From NCBI RefSeq assembly GCF_018614875.1, contig NZ_JAGGNW010000002.1, positions 62,001 through 126,000 of the forward strand: a stretch of DNA of 64,000 nt, given 5' to 3'. The position numbers and the translations under genes are program-made. Below are positions 1-10,628 of this stretch, in pieces. The DNA is from Variovorax paradoxus (lineage in GTDB: Bacteria; Pseudomonadota; Gammaproteobacteria; Burkholderiales; Burkholderiaceae_C). Below the pieces are notes generated by a model that saw nothing but the letters and a program-made list of their open reading frames with translations, was not told the DNA's origin and ran no database searches. Numbering within the stretch: position 1 is the stretch's first letter; each line of letters begins with the position of its first letter.

Positions 1-429
1 GCCTTCATCGGCTATCTGTGCGGCGCCTACCTGTCGGACCGCCTCGGCCGCCGCCGCGCGTTCATCCTGTTCGCCATCGGTGCCGGTTCGCTGGTCTATG
101 CCTACACGCTGCTGCCCATCACCGATGGCCTGATGCTGCTGCTCGGCTTTCCGCTCGGCTTCTTCATGTCGGGCATCTTCAGCGGCGCGGGAGCCTTCCT
201 GGCCGAGCTTTTTCCCAATGAACTGCGTGGCTCCGGGCAGGGCTTTTGCTACAACTTCGGGCGCGGCAGCGGCGCCACCTTTCCGGCGCTGGTCGGGGTG
301 CTGAGCGACCGCATGCATCTTCCGCTGGGTACCGCCATCGGCGTGTGCGCGGCAGTGGCCTATGCCATGGTGGTGATCGTGGCGTTGTGCCTGCCCGAAA
401 CGCGCGGACGCGACCTGCGCCAGAACTGA
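1..429 (+). CDS. MFS transporter, C-terminal part (truncated by window edge)
   Basis: Only the last 142 residues are in the window; the open frame runs in from base 1 without a start. It is a secondary transporter of the inner membrane. The visible part has the major facilitator signature DRLGRRR at local residues 13-19, followed by hydrophobic helices. A conserved stretch reading LFPNELRGSGQGFCYNFGR, typical of organic-acid and sugar-acid MFS carriers, comes next, and the protein ends with LPETRGRDL. The substrate cannot be told from this part. It lies 41 bp upstream of the oxoprolinase/hydantoinase gene on the same strand, so it may import that enzyme's substrate; this is inference from position only. 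Confidence 0.85.
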   Translation, partial: AFIGYLCGAYLSDRLGRRRAFILFAIGAGSLVYAYTLLPITDGLMLLLGFPLGFFMSGIFSGAGAFLAELFPNELRGSGQGFCYNFGRGSGATFPALVGVLSDRMHLPLGTAIGVCAAVAYAMVVIVALCLPETRGRDLRQN

Positions 430-470
430 TCCGAATCCTTTCCCTTTCCGCGAAGACTTTTTTTCTTGTC

Positions 471-4124
<3,654 letters not shown>

Positions 4125-4165
4125 GGTTGAAGTGCGGGTTCGGGGGGCGGCGTGAAGCGCATTTT

Positions 4166-4420
4166 TCAGGGCGCGCTCCCGCCGACGGGGTACCTTGCTC
4201 CGCGAATGTCCCCCGCCCTTCGGGCTCCTCCTTGATTTCGCTGCGCAAGGCACCCCATCGACGTGAGCGTTGGGCAGAGCGGTCGTTGATCGACGGTACA
4301 CCCAGAGCGTGCCCTGTGCACAGGGCATCGGGTGCTCCCAGCAGCGAAATAAAGGAGGAGGCCGAAGGCCGGGGGACATTCGCGGAGGGGAGTACCCGGT
4401 GGCCTGTGCACGCGCCCCGA
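4166..4420. repeat. Large imperfect inverted-repeat element between convergent genes
   Basis: The 366-base gap 4125-4490 has no convincing gene. It holds two arms of about 90 bp (4166-4254 and 4331-4420) that are imperfect reverse complements of each other around a 76-bp loop. The best matching core is CCGCGAATGTCCCCCG followed by the arm segments rich in TTCGG and CTCCTCC. Inside the loop lies a perfect 16-bp palindrome GCCCTGTGCACAGGGC at 4311-4326. There is no transposase and I did not find clear target-site duplications. It resembles a non-autonomous repeat (MITE or REP-like) of the genome; it could also act as a bidirectional transcription barrier. Confidence 0.75.
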
Positions 4421-4447
4421 AAACGGCGCACAACAAACAACAGAAGC

Positions 4448-4470
4448 AAAAAAGCCCTCCGAAGAGGGCC
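4448..4470 (-). terminator. Rho-independent terminator of the ETF-QO gene
   Basis: Read on the minus strand this is a 6-bp GC-rich stem GCCCTC/GAGGGC with a TTCG-type tetraloop followed by a run of six T. It sits 20 bp beyond the stop codon of the leftward ETF-ubiquinone oxidoreductase gene. Confidence 0.8.
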
Positions 4471-4490
4471 TTCCCAAAGAGCGCGGGGTA

Positions 4491-6194
4491 TCACATTCCC
4501 ACGTAGTTCGGCCCGCCGCCCCCTTCAGGCGTGACCCACACGATGTTCTGCGTCGGGTCCTTGATGTCGCAGGTCTTGCAGTGCACGCAGTTCTGCGCGT
4601 TGATCTGCAGGCGCTGCTTGCCGGCGTTGGCTTCGTCGGGCACGAACTCGTACACGCCGGCCGGGCAGTAGCGGCTTTCGGGGCCCGCGAACTTCGACAG
4701 GTTGATGTTCACCGGCACCGAGGCATCCTTGAGCGTCAGGTGCGCCGGCTGCTGCTCTTCATGGTTGGTATTGCTGATGAACACGCTCGAAAGCCGGTCG
4801 AAGGTGAGCTTGCCGTCCGGCTTCGGATAGACGATGGGCTTGCACTCCGCCGCGGGCTTGAGGTACAGGTGATCGGGCTTGTGGCGGTGCAGGGTCCATG
4901 GAATGTGGCCCTTGAGCAGCCATTGCTCGATGCCGTTCATGAAGGTGGCAATGCCAAGGCCCTTCTTGAACCAGGCCTTGAAGTTGCGCGCCTTGTTCAG
5001 CTCGGTGTAGAGCCAGCTCTTCTCGAAGGCGGCCGGGTAGGCCGTGAGCTCGTCGTGCTGGCGGCCGGCCTGCACCGCGTCGAAGGCAGCTTCGGCGGCC
5101 AGCATGCCGGTCTTGATGGCGGCATGGCTGCCCTTGATGCGGCTCACGTTCAGGTAGCCAGCCTCGCAGCCGACCAGCGCGCCGCCCGGAAAGATGGTCT
5201 TGGGCAGCGACATCAGGCCACCGGCAGTGATGGCGCGCGCGCCGTAGCCGATGCGCTTGGCGGGCTTGACGCCCTGGGCCTCGTCGCCTTCGAGGTACCA
5301 GCGGATGTTGGGGTGCAGCTTCCAGCGCTGCATTTCCTCGAACGGGCTCAGGTAGGGGTTGCTGTAGTCCAGGCCGGTGATGAAGCCCATCGTGACCTTG
5401 TTGTCCTCCATGTGATAGAGGAAGGCGCCGCCATAAGTGTCGCTCTTCATCGGCCAGCCGGCCGTGTGCAGCACGAAGCCGGGCTGGTGGCGCTTGGGAT
5501 CGATTTCCCACACTTCCTTCACGCCCAGGCCGTAGGTCTGCGGGTCCTTGCCTTCGTCGAGCCTGAACTTGCTGATGAGCTGGCGGCCCAGGTGGCCGCG
5601 CGCGCCTTCGGCAAACACCGTGTACTTGCCCAGCAGCTCCATGCCGAGCTGGAAGTTCTCGGTCGGTTCGCCGTCCTTGCCCACGCCCATGTTGCCGGTG
5701 GCGACACCGCGCACCGAGCCGTTCTCGTTGTAGAGCACTTCGGCCGCCGGGAAGCCGGGGAAGATTTCCACGCCCATGTTTTCGGCCTGCTGCGCGAGCC
5801 ACTTGGTGAAGGCGCCCAGGCTGATGATGTAGTTGCCGTGGTTCTGGAAGCAGGCCGGCAGGAAGGCATTGGGCGTGCGCAGGCCCGACTTCTCGCCGAG
5901 GAACACCATGGCGTCGTCGGTCACGGGCTGGTTCAGCGGGGCGCCCAGTTCCTGCCAGTCGGGCAGCAACTCGTTGAGGGCGCGCGGGTCCATGATGGCG
6001 CCCGAGAGGATGTGCGCGCCGGGCTCGGAGCCTTTTTCGAGCACCACCACCGAAATTTCCTTTTCGTGCTGGGCGGCGAGCTGCTTGAGCCGGATGGCGG
6101 TCGAGAGGCCCGCCGGGCCTCCGCCGACGACCACCACGTCGTATTCCATGGATTCGCGGGGTCCGAACTGGGCGAGGATTTCGTCGTGGGTCAT
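4491..6194 (-). CDS. Electron transfer flavoprotein-ubiquinone oxidoreductase (ETF-QO)
   Basis: This 567-residue inner-membrane-associated flavoprotein passes electrons from ETF, reduced by acyl-CoA and other dehydrogenases, to ubiquinone. The N-terminus has the FAD-binding motif VVVVGGGPAGLSTAIRLK, and EKGSEPGAHILSGAIMDP follows as in the family. The C-terminal domain has the 4Fe-4S ligands, one in YCPAGVYEF and three in NCVHCKTCDIKDP. The start chosen is the ATG at 6194 giving MTHDEILAQ, which matches how Comamonadaceae relatives begin. An ATG at 6248 and a GTG at 6272 are open in frame, but their extra residues look unlike the family. It fits with the acyl-CoA dehydrogenase and mmsA genes elsewhere in the window, which feed electrons into this enzyme. 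Confidence 0.93.
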   Translation of the reverse strand: MTHDEILAQFGPRESMEYDVVVVGGGPAGLSTAIRLKQLAAQHEKEISVVVLEKGSEPGAHILSGAIMDPRALNELLPDWQELGAPLNQPVTDDAMVFLGEKSGLRTPNAFLPACFQNHGNYIISLGAFTKWLAQQAENMGVEIFPGFPAAEVLYNENGSVRGVATGNMGVGKDGEPTENFQLGMELLGKYTVFAEGARGHLGRQLISKFRLDEGKDPQTYGLGVKEVWEIDPKRHQPGFVLHTAGWPMKSDTYGGAFLYHMEDNKVTMGFITGLDYSNPYLSPFEEMQRWKLHPNIRWYLEGDEAQGVKPAKRIGYGARAITAGGLMSLPKTIFPGGALVGCEAGYLNVSRIKGSHAAIKTGMLAAEAAFDAVQAGRQHDELTAYPAAFEKSWLYTELNKARNFKAWFKKGLGIATFMNGIEQWLLKGHIPWTLHRHKPDHLYLKPAAECKPIVYPKPDGKLTFDRLSSVFISNTNHEEQQPAHLTLKDASVPVNINLSKFAGPESRYCPAGVYEFVPDEANAGKQRLQINAQNCVHCKTCDIKDPTQNIVWVTPEGGGGPNYVGM

Positions 6195-6299
6195 GTGGGT
6201 CTCGTCGATAATGATTTGAGGCTCGGGCGCTTCGAGGGCACGCAACATTTTATGTGGAGTACCGGGCGTCACCCGGGCGACTCAACAGGACCTTCTTTC

Positions 6300-7082
6300 A
6301 TGGCTTACAGCATCGATCTTTCGGGCCGCGTGGCCTTCGTCACCGGGGCATCCAGCGGCCTGGGCGCGCAGTTTGCCAAGACGCTGGCGCGCGCCGGCGC
6401 CGCAGTGGTGCTGGCGAGCCGCCGGCTCGAGAAATTGAAGGAGCTGCGCGCGCGCATCGAGGGCGAGGGCGGCGACGCACATGCCGTCGAGCTCGACGTC
6501 ACCGACATCGGCAGCATCAAGGCCGCCGTGGCGCGCGCCGAAACCGAGGTGGGCCCCATCGACATCCTGGTCAACAACTCCGGCGTGAGCACCACCCAGC
6601 GCCTGCAAGATGTCACGCCCGACGACTACGACTACATCTTCGACACCAACGTGAAGGGTTCCTTCTTCGTCGCGCAGGAAGTGGGCAAGCGCATGCTGGC
6701 GCGCGCCGATGGCTCGGCGCCGGGCACCTACATCGGCGGGCGCATCATCAACATCGCCTCAGTGGCGGCGCTCAAGGTGCTGCCGCAGATCGGCACCTAC
6801 TGCATGAGCAAGGCCGCCGTGGTGCAGATGACCAAGGCCATGGCGCTCGAATGGGGACGCTTCGGCATCAACGTGAACGCGCTGTGCCCGGGCTACATCA
6901 CGACCGAACTCAACGAGGACCACTGGGCCTCCGAAGGCGGCGCCAAGCTCGTGAACATGCTGCCGCGCAAGCGCGTGGGCAAGCCCGAAGACCTCGACGG
7001 GCTGATCGTGCTGCTGGCCAGCGGGCAGAGCCACTTCGTGAACGGCGCGGTGATTGCCGCGGACGACGGCTTCGCGCTCTGA
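6300..7082 (+). CDS. SDR family NAD(P)-dependent oxidoreductase
   Basis: A 260-residue classical short-chain dehydrogenase/reductase, presumably cytoplasmic. It has the cofactor motif TGASSGLG near residue 15, the NNSG motif near residue 90, the catalytic Ser in IASVAAL, the YCMSK catalytic Tyr-Lys pair, and a C-terminal NGAVIAADDGFAL ending. The ATG at 6300 is 105 bp from the divergent ETF-QO start. The family covers many alcohol/ketone substrates and the actual one is not visible; 3-hydroxyacyl-CoA or 3-oxoacyl reduction would suit the neighbour but is only a guess. Confidence 0.92.
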   Translation: MAYSIDLSGRVAFVTGASSGLGAQFAKTLARAGAAVVLASRRLEKLKELRARIEGEGGDAHAVELDVTDIGSIKAAVARAETEVGPIDILVNNSGVSTTQRLQDVTPDDYDYIFDTNVKGSFFVAQEVGKRMLARADGSAPGTYIGGRIINIASVAALKVLPQIGTYCMSKAAVVQMTKAMALEWGRFGINVNALCPGYITTELNEDHWASEGGAKLVNMLPRKRVGKPEDLDGLIVLLASGQSHFVNGAVIAADDGFAL

Positions 7083-7100
7083 CCGGACGCGGCGCCGCCT

Positions 7101-8459
7101 TCAGGCGGGCCGCAGCACGATGCGGGCCTCGAAGCCGCTGGCGGCACCTGGCGGCGGTGACGCCAGTTCGAGCTTTGCGTTGTGCTTCTCGACGATGGTG
7201 TTCACGATGGACAGGCCCAGCCCGTAACCCGCGCGATCGGAGCTGAGCCGCACGTGGCGCTGCTGCAGCGTGGCGAGCTGATCGGCGTCGATGCCTGCGC
7301 CGAAGTCGCGCACCGCGAGCGTGCAGGGCGCCATCACCTCGATCACCACGCGGCCGCCGCCGCCGTAGCGCAGGGCGTTTTCCACCAGATTGCGCAGCGC
7401 AATCGCCAGCGCGTCGACATCGCCCGAGGCAACGGGCGCAACAGCGTCGGGCACCTTGAGCGCGAGCCGCTCGCTGATCTGCGGGTCGTTCCAGAATTCC
7501 TGCGCCACGGCGCCCGCCAGCTGCACCAGGTCGACCCGTGCGCGCGCGAGCGAGGCGCCAGACTCGGCGCGCGAAAGCTGCAGCAGCTTCTCGGTGCGGT
7601 GGCTGAGCATCTGCAGCGCGTCGAGCGCCGCCTGGACATCGTTGCGCCGCAGGTCGTGCTCGAGGGCGGTCTGCAGGCGCAGCCGTGCCGCGGCCAGCGG
7701 TGTCCTGAGTTCGTGCGCCGCGTTGGCGGCCAGCGCGCGCTCGACGTCGAGCGAATGCGACAGGCGCTCCAGCAGGCTGTTGACGTGGTCGCCCACCGAA
7801 CGCAGCTCGCGCGGCAGCCCGGGCAGCGTCGCGATGGGCCGCAGATCGGAGCCGCTGCGCTTTTCGATCTCGCCCGCGAGCTGCTGCAGCACCCGCAGCT
7901 CGTTGCGCGCCACGTTGCGCAGCACCAGCGCCAGCAGCGGCAGCACGGCGCCGAGCGGAATGATCAGCCCGAACAGCGTGCGGTTCAATGCCGAGCGCCG
8001 CTCGTCGAGCGGATCGGCCACCTGGAAATAGAGGCCCAGCGTGGGATGCCGCACGGTATAGATGCGCCAGGTCTGGTTGTTGGCAAAGCCGGCGGCAAGC
8101 GGAACGTCGAAGGCATCGGTGGGCGCCTCGGCCGATCGCAGCAGCACGTGCTCGTGGATGTCCACGATCTGGTACATCACGGCATCTTCCGAGAACAATT
8201 GCTTTGGCGCGATCATCGGCGGCGCGTCCGGCGCCGTGCTCGAATGCTGCAGCTTGCCCAGCTCCTGCACCGCCATGTCGAACATGCGGTGCGACACCTC
8301 GACCAGTTCGCTGTCGAAATTGTGGTTGATCTCGCGGTCCACATACCAGACCACGGCCAGCACGCACAGCATCCACACGCCGCCGACCCAGAGGATCAAG
8401 GTGCGAGTCAGGCGGCCGGCCAGCGTCTCGGGGCCGTCCTTCGGAAGAACTGCGCTCAT
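7101..8459 (-). CDS. Two-component sensor histidine kinase (PmrB/QseC-like)
   Basis: A 452-residue inner-membrane sensor. An N-terminal membrane segment (LILWVGGVWMLCVLAVVWYV, about residues 20-40) is followed by a periplasmic domain of roughly 120 residues and a second membrane segment near residues 165-185. Then come a HAMP-like region, the H-box AHELRTPLAA with the phospho-accepting His near residue 248, the N-box NLVENALRYG and the G-box GYGLGLSIVN. It overlaps the response regulator by 4 bp (ATGA), so the pair is translationally coupled. The divergent PAP2 and eptA genes suggest it senses envelope stress such as cationic peptides or metals, by analogy with PmrB; that is inference. Confidence 0.9.
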   Translation of the reverse strand: MSAVLPKDGPETLAGRLTRTLILWVGGVWMLCVLAVVWYVDREINHNFDSELVEVSHRMFDMAVQELGKLQHSSTAPDAPPMIAPKQLFSEDAVMYQIVDIHEHVLLRSAEAPTDAFDVPLAAGFANNQTWRIYTVRHPTLGLYFQVADPLDERRSALNRTLFGLIIPLGAVLPLLALVLRNVARNELRVLQQLAGEIEKRSGSDLRPIATLPGLPRELRSVGDHVNSLLERLSHSLDVERALAANAAHELRTPLAAARLRLQTALEHDLRRNDVQAALDALQMLSHRTEKLLQLSRAESGASLARARVDLVQLAGAVAQEFWNDPQISERLALKVPDAVAPVASGDVDALAIALRNLVENALRYGGGGRVVIEVMAPCTLAVRDFGAGIDADQLATLQQRHVRLSSDRAGYGLGLSIVNTIVEKHNAKLELASPPPGAASGFEARIVLRPA

Positions 8460-9130
8460 TCTTCGTCGTCTGCCGAGGTCGACAGGCGATAGCCGAGGCC
8501 GCGCAGTGTCTGGATATGGCTGCGGCCGAGCTTGCGCCGCAGCCGGCTGATGAAGACCTCGAGCGTGTTGCTGTCGGCCTCGTCGCCGAAGCCGTAGAGC
8601 GCATCGGCCAGATTCTCGCGGGTGTGGATGCGCTCGGGCCGCGTGGCCATGACGCGCAGCAGCGCCCACTCTTTCTGGGTGAGGACGACCGGATTCCCGT
8701 CCTTGCGAACCCGGTCCTGGGCCAGGTCGATCTCCAGCGTTCCCAGATGCAGCACCGGCGAGCTGCCGGCGCTGCGCCGGCGCTCGACCGCACGCAGCCG
8801 CGCCAGCAACTCGGCCGGGTCATAGGGCTTGATCAGGTAGTCGTCGGCGCCGGCGTCGAGCCCGCGGATGCGGTCGGTGACCTGGTCGCGCGCCGTCAGC
8901 ACGATGACGATGGGCGGCTCGCGCAGCGCACGCACCTGGGGCAGCAGCGAAAGGCCGTCGCCATCGCCCAGGTGCAGGTCGAGCAGCACGGCGGCGTATT
9001 GCACCGAGAGCAGGGCGCCGCGGGCTTCGGCGAGGCTGGAAGCCACGTCGACCACGAAGGCTTTCGCAAGCAGATAGCTGCAGACGGCGTCTGCCAACGC
9101 AGTGTCATCTTCGACGAGCAATATGCGCAC
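8456..9130 (-). CDS. OmpR/PhoB-family response regulator (PmrA/QseB-like)
   Basis: A 224-residue two-domain regulator. The receiver domain begins RILLVEDDTALADAV with the acidic pair, has the phospho-acceptor Asp in AVLLDLHLGDG, the conserved Thr in VLTARD and Lys in LIKPYDP. The C-terminal winged helix contains LTQKEWALLRVMATRP and ISRLRRKLG. I chose the GTG at 9130 because the protein then starts directly at the receiver fold and is preceded by GGAAAG; a TTG at 9148 is also open. It lies upstream of, and overlaps, the kinase gene. The likely targets are the repeats at 9212-9238 and 10590-10606. Confidence 0.9.
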   Translation of the reverse strand: MRILLVEDDTALADAVCSYLLAKAFVVDVASSLAEARGALLSVQYAAVLLDLHLGDGDGLSLLPQVRALREPPIVIVLTARDQVTDRIRGLDAGADDYLIKPYDPAELLARLRAVERRRSAGSSPVLHLGTLEIDLAQDRVRKDGNPVVLTQKEWALLRVMATRPERIHTRENLADALYGFGDEADSNTLEVFISRLRRKLGRSHIQTLRGLGYRLSTSADDEE

Positions 9131-9211
9131 GCGATGGAGTCTTTCCAAACAAAAATAAATGCAGTCTAGCGTCGGCTGTCGCTCGGGCCGGGGCGGGTGG
9201 TGTCAGTTCCC

Positions 9212-9238
9212 GTTCAGGCCGCTTCAGGCTCTGTTCAG
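9212..9238 (+). promoter_or_regulatory. Three TTCAG half-sites, candidate PmrA-like operator upstream of the PAP2 genes
   Basis: Three direct copies of (G/C)TTCAGG begin at 9212, 9222 and 9233, i.e. spaced 10 and 11 bp, one helical turn apart. They lie in the divergent gap between the response regulator and the first PAP2 gene. The pair CTTCAG-N5-GTTCAG has the same geometry as a PmrA box. A matching pair precedes eptA. Confidence 0.6.
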
Positions 9239-9289
9239 GCCACGAAAGTAGTCTGGGAGGATTTTCCGGCTTGTTGGTTGACTTTGCTC

Positions 9290-10015
9290 ATGACGCGTGT
9301 CCCGAATCTTCCGATTCCCTCGAATCTTCGCCTGGGAGGGCTGACCCTCCTTGCGCTGGCCCTGCTGCTGGCGTGGGACGCCACTGGAGGCGATCTCGCG
9401 CTGGCGCGCCTGGCCGGCACGCCGATGGGCTTCCCGTGGCGCGACAACGCTTTTCTGGTTCATGTGATGCATGAAGGCGCCAAGGACTTGAGCTGGCTGT
9501 TCGTGATTGCGCTGTTCGCCGGCATCCGCTGGCCGCTGGGCATCCTGCGGCGGCTGCCCGTTCGCGCCCGGGCGCAACTGGCGTTCACCGTGCTGCTCTC
9601 GGTGGTTGCGGTCAGCGTGCTCAAGCATGCGAGCCACACGAGCTGCCCGTGGGATCTCAAGGAATTCGGTGGCGTGGCAAGCCACGTGTCGCATTGGGCC
9701 TGGAAGGTCTACGACGGCGGCGCGGGCGGGTGCTTCCCGGCGGGCCACGCCTCCGCGGCATTCGGATACGCAGGCGGCTATTTCGTCCTGCGCCGGGTGT
9801 CGCCGCGCGCCGCAATCGTCTGGCTCGGCGCGTCGCTGTTCGCGGGGCTCGCGCTGGGCCTGTCGCAGCAATTGCGGGGCGCGCACTACATGAGCCACAC
9901 GCTCTGGACGGCCTGGATCTGCTGGATGGTGGGCTTTGCCATCGACCTGGCCGTCGCGCCTCGCGCCTTCAGGCTGTCCGCAGCCAAATCCGCCGTCATG
10001 CATGCAGGCCCTTGA
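9290..10015 (+). CDS. PAP2-family phosphatase, membrane-bound (lipid A or lipid phosphatase-like)
   Basis: A 241-residue integral membrane protein with about six hydrophobic segments. It carries a PAP2 phosphatase signature in three parts: KHASHTSCPW in place of the usual K-x6-RP, then CFPAGHASAAF, then LRGAHYMSHTLWTAW with the conserved Arg and His. Members of this family remove phosphate from lipids such as lipid A, undecaprenyl-pyrophosphate or phosphatidylglycerophosphate. I set the start at the ATG 9290, since a longer frame (from 9197) would place the TTCAG operator inside the gene. It overlaps the next PAP2 gene by 14 bp. Its position beside PmrAB-like and EptA genes suggests a role in modifying the outer-membrane lipid; the substrate is not certain. 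Confidence 0.85.
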   Translation: MTRVPNLPIPSNLRLGGLTLLALALLLAWDATGGDLALARLAGTPMGFPWRDNAFLVHVMHEGAKDLSWLFVIALFAGIRWPLGILRRLPVRARAQLAFTVLLSVVAVSVLKHASHTSCPWDLKEFGGVASHVSHWAWKVYDGGAGGCFPAGHASAAFGYAGGYFVLRRVSPRAAIVWLGASLFAGLALGLSQQLRGAHYMSHTLWTAWICWMVGFAIDLAVAPRAFRLSAAKSAVMHAGP

Positions 10016-10571
10016 CGTCGCCCTGTTCGCGCTGATCAACGCAGGCGCCACGGCGCCGGCGTGGAGCATCCATTTCGCGCGCTTTGCCTCCGAAGTGCTG
10101 CCGGCTTTGCTGGCCATTGCGATCATCGGCGGAGCGGCGCTCGACCGCCGCCTGCGCTACGCCTGCTTCACCGCGCTGGTCAGCGTGCTGGCGGTGTGGC
10201 TCTTCGTGAACGTGTTCCGCTCGGTCATGCCGTTCCAGCGGCCCGCCTTCTACGGCCTGGGAATCCAGTGGGCGCCGCAGGGCGCACGGCCCGGCTTTCC
10301 GAGCCTGCATGCCGCGGGCACCTTCGCGGCGGCGTTTTCCCTCTGGTGCCTGCCGTGGCGCGCGCCCATGTTCGCGGCGCTGGCGCTGGCGGCGGTGGTC
10401 GGATGGAGCCGCGTGTTCCTCGGGCTGCATTTTCCGCTCGACGTGGTCGCCGGGGCGATGCTTGCTGCGCTGATGTCGATCGTGGTGGAGCGCGGCGTCA
10501 GCCGGCCGCTGAACCTGGCCCTCAGGGCCTGGATGCGGCCCAGGCTGCGGGCGAGAAGGGCCCGAATCTGA
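10002..10571 (+). CDS. PAP2-family phosphatase, membrane-bound (second copy)
   Basis: A 189-residue membrane protein with the complete PAP2 motifs: FRSVMPFQRP (Arg replaces the usual leading Lys), FPSLHAAGTFAAA and SRVFLGLHFPLDVVAG with the catalytic His. Typical members are undecaprenyl-pyrophosphate or lipid phosphatases working on the periplasmic face. The ATG at 10002 lies inside the end of the previous gene, so the two are translationally coupled. The protein is only weakly like its neighbour, so this is not a recent tandem duplication. The gene ends 58 bp before eptA. Confidence 0.88.
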   Translation: MQALDVALFALINAGATAPAWSIHFARFASEVLPALLAIAIIGGAALDRRLRYACFTALVSVLAVWLFVNVFRSVMPFQRPAFYGLGIQWAPQGARPGFPSLHAAGTFAAAFSLWCLPWRAPMFAALALAAVVGWSRVFLGLHFPLDVVAGAMLAALMSIVVERGVSRPLNLALRAWMRPRLRARRARI

Positions 10572-10589
10572 ACGCCGGCTGAACGCGCG

Positions 10590-10606
10590 ATTCAGACTCC
10601 CTTCAG
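10590..10606 (+). promoter_or_regulatory. TTCAG-N6-TTCAG pair upstream of eptA, candidate PmrA-like box
   Basis: ATTCAG and CTTCAG are separated by exactly 5 bp (11-bp period), 23 bp before the eptA start codon. The same arrangement occurs upstream of the PAP2 genes, and I did not notice this pair spacing at other promoters in the window, though I did not search systematically. An inverted CTGAA lies just before it at 10579. Confidence 0.55.
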
Positions 10607-10628
10607 TTGCGCTTCTTACAGTCGACGG

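Noticed and set aside
4581..6299. Long in-frame extension of the SDR gene across the ETF-QO gene
   Set aside because: The extension is antisense to ETF-QO; the SDR family starts at the ATG 6300.
9197..9289. N-terminal extension of the first PAP2 gene from 9197
   Set aside because: It would overlap the TTCAG repeats and adds a non-family leader; start at 9290 fits better.
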